NCBI GenBank assembly: GCA_964563165.1
Contig: CAZLWA010000056.1
Span: forward strand, 65,868 to 129,867
Reading direction: 5' to 3'
From: CAZLWA01 sp964563165
GTDB lineage: Bacteria; CLD3; SB21
DNA: 64,000 bases
The position numbers and the translations under genes are program-made. The notes below the pieces were generated by a model. That model saw only the letters and a list, made by a program, of their open reading frames with translations. It made no database searches and was not told where the DNA came from. Below, piece after piece: positions 8,308-15,241 of the stretch. Numbering within the stretch: position 1 is the stretch's first letter; each line of letters opens with the position of its first letter.

Positions 8308-8344
8308 ACCCAAAATCTGCCGAACAGGTTTTGGGTTATTTTTT
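8308..8344 (+). terminator. Rho-independent terminator after the STAS gene
   Basis: ACCCAAAA-TCTG (8308-8319) pairs with CAGG-TTTTGGGT (8325-8336), followed by a T-rich tail to 8344. It separates the STAS gene from purA. Confidence 0.8.
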
Positions 8345-8363
8345 GTAAACATGGAAAACCAAA

Positions 8364-9638
8364 ATGCCGGTACGAGTGATCATTGGCGCACAGTGGGGCG
8401 ATGAAGGTAAAGGGAAGATCGTGGATCTGTTGGCGAGCCGGGCGGATGCGGTAGCACGTTATCAGGGCGGCGCCAATGCCGGCCATACGATCTGTCTCGG
8501 CGATAAAAAATATATTTTGAGGCTAATTCCGTCGGGCATGCTGCACGAGGGCGTGATGTGCATTCTGGGAAACGGCGTCGTGATCGATCCCATTGCATTA
8601 TTTGATGAATGGGATGGTGCTGCTAGCATGGGCATTGATTTGACGGGCAGGTTGATGATCAGCCCGCACGCCCATATTATTTTTCCGTATCATAAACTGA
8701 TCGATCAGGCGAAAGAAAAATATTTGGGCGGCAATCAAGTGGGCACAACCCAGCGGGGCATTGGCCCGGCCTATCTCGATAAAGTCGATCGCTGCGGGAT
8801 TCGCGTCGTCGATATCATGAATGCCGAAACGTTGAAAGAGAAGTTGACGAGAAATATTACAGAGAAGAATAAAATACTAAAGGCCTTCGGATCCGATGAA
8901 CTGCCCGCGGAGCCGATGATCCGGCAATTTACCGAATTGGGCCATCGGATGAAAAATTTGGTAGGCGATACGTCGACCTACCTCTATCAGGCGATTAGAA
9001 ACCATAAAGAAATACTTCTGGAAGGCGCTCAAGGTACGTTACTGGATATAGACCACGGTACTTATCCATTCGTCACGTCTTCCAATGCCAGCAGCGGCGG
9101 CGCGTGCACCGGATTAGGCATCGGTCCGACTAAAATCGATCACGTGATGGGCGTGGTCAAAGCTTACACGACGCGCGTAGGCAATGGACCGTTTCCGACG
9201 GAATTCGATGAGAAGTTCGGAACTAAAATTCGCGAGCTGGGCGGTGAATTCGGATCCGTGACCGGGCGCCCGCGGCGATGCGGATGGCTGGATCTGGTTC
9301 AGCTGAAGTATGCGATGATGGTTAACGGAATCGATGAGTTAGCTGTTACGAAACTGGATGTGCTCGATACGATCGGGGAATTAAAAATGTGTACGGAATA
9401 CCGTATCGGCGGCCGGCGCGTGGATACGAGCATTACGGATGCGCGCGAATTGGAAAATGTCGAACCCGTGTATGAATCCGTGCAGGGCTGGAATGCGGAT
9501 ACCACCAAGGCGAAAAACTTTGCGCAGTTGCCGCAAAAAGCTCAGGCGTATTTGAAATATATTGAAGATTATTTACAGGATGTGAAAATCAAGATCGTTT
9601 CCGTCGGCCAGCAGCGCGACGAAACGATCATGATGTAA
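8364..9638 (+). CDS. purA: Adenylosuccinate synthetase
   Basis: 424 residues, the usual length. It catalyses IMP + aspartate + GTP to adenylosuccinate, the first committed step to AMP. The N-terminus has the P loop GDEGKGK (residues 12-18) with catalytic Asp13. Further on are GANAGHT, QRGIGPAYLDK, EGAQGTLLDIDHGTYPFVTSS and TGRPRRCGWLDL, all family signatures. gatB starts 28 nt after its stop with no terminator between, so the two are likely cotranscribed. Confidence 0.97.
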   Translation: MPVRVIIGAQWGDEGKGKIVDLLASRADAVARYQGGANAGHTICLGDKKYILRLIPSGMLHEGVMCILGNGVVIDPIALFDEWDGAASMGIDLTGRLMISPHAHIIFPYHKLIDQAKEKYLGGNQVGTTQRGIGPAYLDKVDRCGIRVVDIMNAETLKEKLTRNITEKNKILKAFGSDELPAEPMIRQFTELGHRMKNLVGDTSTYLYQAIRNHKEILLEGAQGTLLDIDHGTYPFVTSSNASSGGACTGLGIGPTKIDHVMGVVKAYTTRVGNGPFPTEFDEKFGTKIRELGGEFGSVTGRPRRCGWLDLVQLKYAMMVNGIDELAVTKLDVLDTIGELKMCTEYRIGGRRVDTSITDARELENVEPVYESVQGWNADTTKAKNFAQLPQKAQAYLKYIEDYLQDVKIKIVSVGQQRDETIMM

Positions 9639-9666
9639 CGCACGTTTCTAGAATTGAGATTACACA

Positions 9667-11160
9667 ATGCAACCGCAGCCAGGGACCGCGCAAGTTAAGA
9701 CGGAATACGAACCGGTAATGGGGCTCGAAGTTCATTGCCAATTGCTGACCAGGTCAAAAGCCTTTTGCTCATGCGGTACGAAATTCGGCGGAACACCGAA
9801 TTCCCAGACGTGTCCGGTTTGTTTGGGCCTTCCCGGAGCGCTGCCGGTCTTGAACAAGCAGGCGGTGGAATTTGCCATCCGCATGGGCTTGGCAACGCAT
9901 TGCATCATTGCGTCAGAGTCTGTTTTTGCAAGAAAGAACTATTTCTACCCTGATTTGCCGAAAGGCTATCAGATTTCGCAGTATGACAAGCCGCTGTGCG
10001 AACACGGCTGGATTGAAATTGAAGCGGCGGAAAAGACGAAACGCATCGGCATCACGCGGATTCATCTTGAAGAAGATGCGGGTAAGTCCATCCATGACGA
10101 TGCGCTGACCGGGGGAAAAGCGACGTTCATTGATTTGAACCGCTGCGGAACGCCTTTAATTGAAATTGTCTCCGAGCCCGATTTTCGTTCGTTCGCGGAA
10201 GTTACTGCGTATCTCACAAAAATTCGTCAGATCGTGCAATACCTCGAAATCTGCGACGGGAACATGGAGGAAGGAAGTTTGCGCTGCGACGCAAATATCT
10301 CGATCCGCCCCGCAGGCCAGGAAAAATTCGGAACAAAAACTGAGCTGAAGAATATGAACTCGTTCAAGGCTGTTGAACGCGCATTGAATTTTGAAACCGC
10401 ACGCCAGGCGCGCGCGTTGGAGGATGGCGGAGAAATTGTTCAGCAGACCTTGTTATGGGATGATAACGCGGGGGAATCGCGGCCCATGCGCAGCAAGGAA
10501 GATGCTCATGATTATCGTTATTTTCCGGAACCGGATCTGGTGCCTCTTCACGTTTCGAAAGAATGGATTGATTTGATCGCGGAAAGTCTATCGGAATTAC
10601 CGCACGTTCGCCGCGACCGGTTTGTGAAGGAGTACGGCATCCCGAGATACGATGCGGAAGTGCTCACGCTTACCAAACCCCTGGCGGATTATTTTGAAGC
10701 GACTTTGAAACACGTGCAGGACGCCAAGTTGGCGAGCAATTGGATCATGAGCGAAGTGATGGCTATTCTAAAAGAAAAAAAGCAGGACGCGGATGAGTTT
10801 ATCGTGAGGCCTGAGCAATTGGGCGCGTTGCTCACGTTGGTGGTTAAAGGGACGATCAGCGGTAAGATTGCCAAGGCCGTCTTTATTGAAATGTGTGAGA
10901 CGGGGGCCGATCCCGAGAAAATTGTCAAGGCCGGGGGCTTGCTGCAGATTTCCGATCGCGCTGAAATTGAGGAATGGGTCGATAAAATGTTCGAGTCCAA
11001 TCAGCCGCAATTAATAGAATTCCTGAGCGGCAAGGAAGCGTTGTTCGGTCATTTCGTCGGGCAGGTGATGAAAATGTCCCAAGGCAAAGTGCATCCGGGC
11101 CTGACGAATGAAGTGATTAAGGAGAAACTCACGAAAATGAAAAATGATTTTCCTGGATGA
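9667..11160 (+). CDS. gatB: Aspartyl/glutamyl-tRNA amidotransferase subunit B
   Basis: 497 residues. GatB is the kinase/transamidation subunit of GatCAB, which converts Glu-tRNA(Gln) or Asp-tRNA(Asn) to the amide form. Seen: GLEVHCQLLT, the zinc-site cysteines (CSCG and CPVCLG), ARKNYFYPDLPKGYQISQYD, and the C-terminal YqeY-like helical tail. gatA and gatC are not in the window. tRNA-Ser begins only 15 nt after the stop with no visible promoter of its own, so it may be processed from the same transcript. Confidence 0.97.
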   Translation: MQPQPGTAQVKTEYEPVMGLEVHCQLLTRSKAFCSCGTKFGGTPNSQTCPVCLGLPGALPVLNKQAVEFAIRMGLATHCIIASESVFARKNYFYPDLPKGYQISQYDKPLCEHGWIEIEAAEKTKRIGITRIHLEEDAGKSIHDDALTGGKATFIDLNRCGTPLIEIVSEPDFRSFAEVTAYLTKIRQIVQYLEICDGNMEEGSLRCDANISIRPAGQEKFGTKTELKNMNSFKAVERALNFETARQARALEDGGEIVQQTLLWDDNAGESRPMRSKEDAHDYRYFPEPDLVPLHVSKEWIDLIAESLSELPHVRRDRFVKEYGIPRYDAEVLTLTKPLADYFEATLKHVQDAKLASNWIMSEVMAILKEKKQDADEFIVRPEQLGALLTLVVKGTISGKIAKAVFIEMCETGADPEKIVKAGGLLQISDRAEIEEWVDKMFESNQPQLIEFLSGKEALFGHFVGQVMKMSQGKVHPGLTNEVIKEKLTKMKNDFPG

Positions 11161-11174
11161 GATATTGAGCTCTT

Positions 11175-11261
11175 GGAGAGGTGTCCGAGTGGTTTAAGGA
11201 GCACGCCTGGAACGCGTGTGTGCAGGAAACTGTACCGTGAGTTCGAATCTCACCCTCTCCG
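11175..11261 (+). tRNA. tRNA-Ser (anticodon GGA)
   Basis: 87-nt class II tRNA. Acceptor GGAGAGG pairs with CCTCTCC (11254-11260), discriminator G11261, followed by CA. Anticodon stem CACGC/GCGTG holds loop CTGGAAC with GGA at 11209-11211. The variable arm is long and the T arm is GTGAG-TTCGAAT-CTCAC. This is the intact reference for the interrupted copies that follow. Confidence 0.97.
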
Positions 11262-11270
11262 CAAATAAAA

Positions 11271-11453
11271 ACCGTGAGTTCTCCCGAAGGGACTCCTTTG
11301 GAGAAGGAGCACGCCTGTCCGAAGGACTCCTGCGTGTGTGCAGGAAACTGTACCGTGAGTTCTCCCGAAGGGATGCCTTCGGCAGAATCTCACCCTCTCC
11401 GCAAATAAAAACCGTGAGTTCTCCCGAAGGGATACTTTTGGCAGAATCTCACA
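11271..11453 (+). repeat. Scrambled tRNA-Ser fragments joined by mini-hairpins
   Basis: Directly after tRNA-Ser, pieces of it recur. ACCGTGAGTTC (5' T arm) is joined through a hairpin pair (11282-11303) to GGAGCACGCCTG (3' D arm and anticodon stem). A further hairpin (from 11318) leads into the variable arm and T arm. A 22-nt hairpin pair (11363-11384) sits between TTC and GAATCTCAC, and the 3' end follows. The spacer and T-arm start then repeat with another 22-nt insert (11422-11443). Each 22-nt insert is two 11-nt stem-loops, for example TCCC/GAA/GGGA beside TGCC/TTC/GGCA. The spacer plus T-arm start recurs about 140 nt apart. No functional tRNA can be made from this block. Confidence 0.85.
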
Positions 11454-11481
11454 CTTTCTTAAAAAAATTAGTCAACGGTCT

Positions 11482-11727
11482 ATGTATTATGCGTATTTAC
11501 TTCAAAGTTTGAAGAATGGAACTTACTATTACGGTTCGACCGGTAACATAGAAAAACGGTTGAAACAGCACAATAGCGGAAAAGTTCGTTCTACAAAAGG
11601 TCATTTACCATATATCATTCATTACTTTGAGAATTTTGAAACGCGGCAAGAAGCTGTAAGACGTGAGAAATTTTTTAAATCGATAAATGGGTACCGTTGG
11701 TTGCGATCAAGTAGTGTCATCAAATAA
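11482..11727 (+). CDS. GIY-YIG nuclease-domain protein within the tRNA-Ser array
   Basis: 81 residues making a single GIY-YIG domain (YhbQ/UPF0213-like). The motif residues are spread over MYYAYLLQS and GTYYYGSTGNIEKRLKQH, then STKGHLPYIIHYFENFETRQEAVRREKFFKS, containing the catalytic Arg and Glu expected of the fold. Such domains cut DNA in homing and repair enzymes; many stand-alone members are uncharacterised. It is bracketed on both sides by tRNA-Ser copies carrying hairpin inserts. It is more AT-rich than its surroundings. Whether it moves or maintains the array is inference. Confidence 0.8.
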   Translation: MYYAYLLQSLKNGTYYYGSTGNIEKRLKQHNSGKVRSTKGHLPYIIHYFENFETRQEAVRREKFFKSINGYRWLRSSSVIK

Positions 11728-11731
11728 TTTC

Positions 11732-11882
11732 GGAGAGGTGTCCGAGTGGATTTCCCGAAGGGACTCCTTTGGAGAAGGAGCACGCCTGTCCGAAGGACTC
11801 CTGCGGAGGAACGCGTGTGTGCAGGAAACTGTACCGTGAGTTCTCCCGAAGGGATGCCTTCGGCGGAATCTCACCCTCTCCG
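11732..11882 (+). repeat. Full-length tRNA-Ser copy with hairpin inserts in all three loops
   Basis: From GGAGAGG (11732) to CCTCTCCG (11882) this is 151 nt against 87 nt for the intact gene. The 64-nt difference is three insertions: net 22 nt in the D loop (around 11750-11774), 20 nt in the anticodon loop between CTG and GAAC (11789-11808), and 22 nt in the T loop between TTC and GAA (11844-11865). Outside these, the sequence matches the intact gene base for base. Each insert is two adjacent tiny stem-loops, such as TCC/GAA/GGA with CTCC/TGC/GGAG. It cannot act as a normal tRNA unless the inserts are removed. Confidence 0.9.
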
Positions 11883-11891
11883 CAAAGAAGA

Positions 11892-11951
11892 ACCGTGAGT
11901 TCTGCGCCGGTGGCGCATCCGCCTTTGGCGGAGAATCTCACCCTCTCCGCA
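11892..11951 (+). repeat. tRNA-Ser 3' fragment with a 30-nt double hairpin
   Basis: ACCGTGAGTTC is followed by two 15-nt stem-loops, TGCGCC/GGT/GGCGCA (11903-11917) and TCCGCC/TTT/GGCGGA (11918-11932), then GAATCTCACCCTCTCCGCA. The insertion site, TTC^GAA in the T loop, is the one used in the neighbouring copies, but the hairpins are different and longer. Confidence 0.85.
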
Positions 11952-12019
11952 TATAGGCAAGATCGATTTGTAAATGTCATTTTGTTATCTTGATTAGATC
12001 ATTTAACCTGGAGTTACTC

Positions 12020-12247
12020 ATGAAAATCACCATTGAATATTGCGTAGTCTGAAATTATTTGCCGAGAGCCGCCAGTTTGGCGGACGAGCTAAAGAATCAC
12101 TTTCATGCAGACGTGCAACTGATCAAATCCAAGGGCGGCGTGTTTGAAGTTATGCTGGACGGCAAACTCGTATTCTCCAAGAAACAGCTGGGCCGGCATG
12201 CGAATCCCGGTGAAGTTCTCGGATTGATCAAAGCTGTACCCAAGTAA
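12020..12247 (+). CDS. SelW/Rdx-family selenoprotein with in-frame TGA
   Basis: 75 residues if TGA at 12050-12052 is read as selenocysteine. ATG 12020 follows GGAG at 12010-12013. The N-terminus reads MKITIEYCVVU, giving the CxxU redox motif (Cys8, Sec11) after a beta strand, as in the thioredoxin-like Rdx family (SelW, SelT, SelH). The rest (LADELKNHF, FEVMLDGKLVFSKKQLGRHANPGEV) fits the family fold. Reading starts downstream of the TGA would lose the active site. A stem-loop just after the TGA fits a bacterial SECIS. The likely role is thiol redox chemistry. The Sec-insertion genes would have to lie outside the window. Confidence 0.87.
12069..12083 (+). promoter_or_regulatory. Candidate bacterial SECIS stem-loop
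   Basis: CCGCCA/GTT/TGGCGG forms a 6-bp stem with a 3-nt loop beginning with G. The loop starts 22 nt after the TGA at 12050-12052. Bacterial SECIS elements lie within the coding region shortly behind the UGA, with a small apical loop carrying an early G, so position and shape fit. Confidence 0.6.
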
Positions 12248-12313
12248 GAAAAGACGCGTCATTCAGTTTTTGTCCACCGTAACTTACCTCCTAAGAATGG
12301 AATTTATTCTCGC

Positions 12314-12342
12314 TTGACATTCCGTAAGCTTTAAATTATATT
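12314..12342 (+). promoter_or_regulatory. Promoter of the outer-membrane protein gene at 12431
   Basis: TTGACA at 12314-12319 and TATATT at 12337-12342 with 17-nt spacing. Confidence 0.75.
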
Positions 12343-12430
12343 GAGTCAGGATTTCTCTCATCTCTATCACTTCAAATCGTTTACATCCGTAAAAATCGTC
12401 TTATATATTTTCAAAAAATAGGAGGTCAGT

Positions 12431-15124
12431 ATGTGTCGGGTCAGGAACTTAACAGGCAAAATTATTGTTTTGACGCTCGTGATGTTGTTACTGGGCGTTA
12501 TTCAAAAAGTCGAAGCAGGCAGCGGCCATTCGAACGGGACGATCATTCACACGCCGATCAAACATGTTCCGGAAGGCGAGCCGATTGTCATTGAAACGGA
12601 ATTCATGGGTTCCATTACCAGAGCCTCTGTCTATTTCCGGCTGCCGGGCGAACCTGCGTTTATGGAAACGCAGATGACACAGAAAATGAACGGAAAATAT
12701 TCGGCACGTTTGCAAGTGAAGCCGTTGAAAAAAGGCGATGTGGTTGAATATTACATTACGGCAGAAACCGGCGATGGCAATGTGATCACATACCCCGAGA
12801 ATTATGCTGAAATCAGGCCGCTGGAAGTAGTCGTCTCCGAAAGGTCTGTCGTACAAGAAACCGGGATTGAAGCCAATGTCCTTTCCCCGGAATCCGGGAC
12901 CAAGGTCAATCAAAAAGATTTCTTGCTGGCCATTTCGTTATTTTCGGACAATCCGGTTGAGGTTAAGAACCTGAAAGTGGTTTTGGACGGAGACAATGAT
13001 GTGACCAAGAAATCCGACGTCACTGCGGAGTTGATCACGTATTCGAGCAAAGACCTGAAAAAAGGTCTGCATACGGCGCGCTTGTGGTACACGCTGGCAA
13101 GCGGCGATAAGGTCACGCTGGCTGAATTAGGTTTTGAGATCGCTTCCGAAGGCGGAGAAGATATTTTATCCGGCAAAGGATTTACGCAGGCGACCGGGGC
13201 CGGAAAGCAAGCCGGGCCGACGCAGGCAAGCTTTAACGAAGACGGTCAATTTACCGCGAATTTCCGAACAGAATACAAAAGCCAAAGCAATCTGGGAACG
13301 AAGACCAACTACGGCCGTGTCGGGGCTGATTTGGGCTACGAGAAAAAATGGTTTCAATTGGGAGCGACGTTTGACTTTGATTCGGAGGATGATTTTCATA
13401 AGAATCAGCCGTTGAACCGTTATTTGATCACGGGCAATTTTGATAATCTTCTTATCGTTAATTACGGCGATACCTACCCGACGTTCAGCCCCGTCACGCT
13501 TTACGGAACGCGCGTGCGCGGAATAAGCACCGGGATCTATTTGGGGATATTCAATTTAGAATTTGTCAGCGGCGAGCTCAACCGGAAAGTGATCAGCAAA
13601 GAGGATCAATCGAATTTGAATTTGCTAAAAGGGATCCTGGGTTCAGCTACAGCCACGGATAGCTCGCTGACAGTTCTCAATGCCATCACTCGTGCATCCG
13701 ATTCAATAAACGCAGGGCGTGCGTTTACGGGAACTTTCAAACGCCAACTGACCGGCGGACGATTCAGCATCGGCCCGCAGGCATTTCAAATCGGTATCAG
13801 CGCGGCACACACGAAAGATGATGAGGGTTCACTATATAATAAGAATGGCCTCGTCGGACAGCTCGGCTTTCAAGGCGTCAGGCCTCAGGAGAACATGGTC
13901 GCCGGCGTGGATTTCAAAACGAGCTTATTTGCGAAACGATTCAACCTGGACGCCAGCATTGCAACCAGCTTAAGCAATACGGATATCTCAGGCGGCTCGC
14001 TTGACGAAGCGGATTTCACGGCTGTCGGATTTACTCTCAAGCAAAATAAGATCGACTTGTTAAGTAAATTTATGACCATCAATGCCAATCTGACGCCGAT
14101 CACTTCGAAACTGGACAAAAACCTATTTGCTTATACCGCCGGGGGCTCATTGAATGCGTTTGAACAGAATTTGACCGTGCGCTATCGTTCTAACGGCGGG
14201 TATTTCCAGTCTTTCGCTGCCTCGACTCAGCGTGATATTCAGACATTCGAAATTGCCGATCGCGTTCGCTTGATGCAGAATCGTGTTTTCTTGACCGGAA
14301 TGTTCAGCACGTCGAAAAACAATCTGTCCAAAACCAACACTAACACGCTGGACTCAAAAACAATCGGATTCAATGCCTCATTATTCTTACCGAAATTGCC
14401 TACCTTGACCGTGGGTTTCACGACGGTTAACCGGGACAACAATTTTGATTACTTCGGCGGGCTGCTCGTGGATTCGAACAAGCAAATTGCCGGCAATGCC
14501 AGACCGGAAGCTAATACCACGAATATTATCTCTGTCGGCACTACGTATGGGTTTAATGCGATGAGCTTCAGGAATAATGCTTCGCTGACTTTTTCGAACA
14601 GCAAGAAAACAGATGATTCAAAACCCATTAATGCCTTAACCCAACCTCTGCTGACAAACGCAAGTTACTATACGCCTTTGGGTGCTGCGTCTATTAATAC
14701 GTTCGGACTTTCTCTGACAAGCGAGTGGAGAATTCCTCTGCGTACGGCAGTGAATTTCAGCACCAGCACCGGAAAGACGCTCGGATTGGACACCTTGTCA
14801 GTTAAGCAAACTTTAAAATCCACCGTATCGACGTTCGGAGCATCGGGCGATTATCAGTTACTCAATAAAAAGGAACTGAAAATGAACGTGTACGGCGGCA
14901 TATCTTTTTCAACGGTCGACATTCCCAATACCAACAAAGCCAGCTTGAAAACGATCAATCTGGGAGAGCGAATGAATTTCTTCAAAAAACACTCGCTCAC
15001 ACTCAATATGAATCTCACGTCCGGCCTCAAGATTCCCGTGTTTTCTACAACTACCGGCCTGCAGACAGGCACTAAAGATGTTACTAACACGGTTGTTACA
15101 GCTCGTTATGAATTTATGTTCTAA
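12431..15124 (+). CDS. Outer-membrane beta-barrel protein with N-terminal Ig-like region
   Basis: 897 residues; GGAGG at 12421-12425 precedes ATG 12431. A signal peptide (about 1-29, LTLVMLLLGVIQKVEAG) is followed by a beta-rich region (30-240) that resembles Ig/Fn-like folds (YFRLPGEPAFMETQM, DVVEYYITAETGDGN). The remaining ~600 residues are alternating hydrophobic/polar strands ending in YEFMF. A terminal Phe after aromatic residues is the usual outer-membrane barrel signal. No TonB box or plug domain is seen. It has its own promoter and terminator. Function unknown; surface transport or adhesion are possibilities. Confidence 0.75.
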   Translation: MCRVRNLTGKIIVLTLVMLLLGVIQKVEAGSGHSNGTIIHTPIKHVPEGEPIVIETEFMGSITRASVYFRLPGEPAFMETQMTQKMNGKYSARLQVKPLKKGDVVEYYITAETGDGNVITYPENYAEIRPLEVVVSERSVVQETGIEANVLSPESGTKVNQKDFLLAISLFSDNPVEVKNLKVVLDGDNDVTKKSDVTAELITYSSKDLKKGLHTARLWYTLASGDKVTLAELGFEIASEGGEDILSGKGFTQATGAGKQAGPTQASFNEDGQFTANFRTEYKSQSNLGTKTNYGRVGADLGYEKKWFQLGATFDFDSEDDFHKNQPLNRYLITGNFDNLLIVNYGDTYPTFSPVTLYGTRVRGISTGIYLGIFNLEFVSGELNRKVISKEDQSNLNLLKGILGSATATDSSLTVLNAITRASDSINAGRAFTGTFKRQLTGGRFSIGPQAFQIGISAAHTKDDEGSLYNKNGLVGQLGFQGVRPQENMVAGVDFKTSLFAKRFNLDASIATSLSNTDISGGSLDEADFTAVGFTLKQNKIDLLSKFMTINANLTPITSKLDKNLFAYTAGGSLNAFEQNLTVRYRSNGGYFQSFAASTQRDIQTFEIADRVRLMQNRVFLTGMFSTSKNNLSKTNTNTLDSKTIGFNASLFLPKLPTLTVGFTTVNRDNNFDYFGGLLVDSNKQIAGNARPEANTTNIISVGTTYGFNAMSFRNNASLTFSNSKKTDDSKPINALTQPLLTNASYYTPLGAASINTFGLSLTSEWRIPLRTAVNFSTSTGKTLGLDTLSVKQTLKSTVSTFGASGDYQLLNKKELKMNVYGGISFSTVDIPNTNKASLKTINLGERMNFFKKHSLTLNMNLTSGLKIPVFSTTTGLQTGTKDVTNTVVTARYEFMF

Positions 15125-15146
15125 ACTTTTTTTGCGCATTCAATTA

Positions 15147-15190
15147 AACCTAATCCCGGACGTCGTTCGGGATTAGGTTTTTATTTTATT
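15147..15190 (+). terminator. Rho-independent terminator after the barrel gene
   Basis: AACCTAATCCCG (15147-15158) pairs with CGGGATTAGGTT (15168-15179), followed by a T-rich tail. Confidence 0.9.
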
Positions 15191-15241
15191 CGGTACCAAT
15201 CCAGGCAACCCATTTTCTATTAAACGCACGAGGCATTGACT

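Noticed and set aside
11216..11512. 98-codon frame through the tRNA-Ser array
   Set aside because: The apparent protein is a translation of tRNA-Ser fragments and hairpins; its repeats follow the tRNA copies.
11175..11951. CRISPR-like array
   Set aside because: The repeats are unequal tRNA-Ser pieces with inserts; there are no regular spacers and no cas genes.
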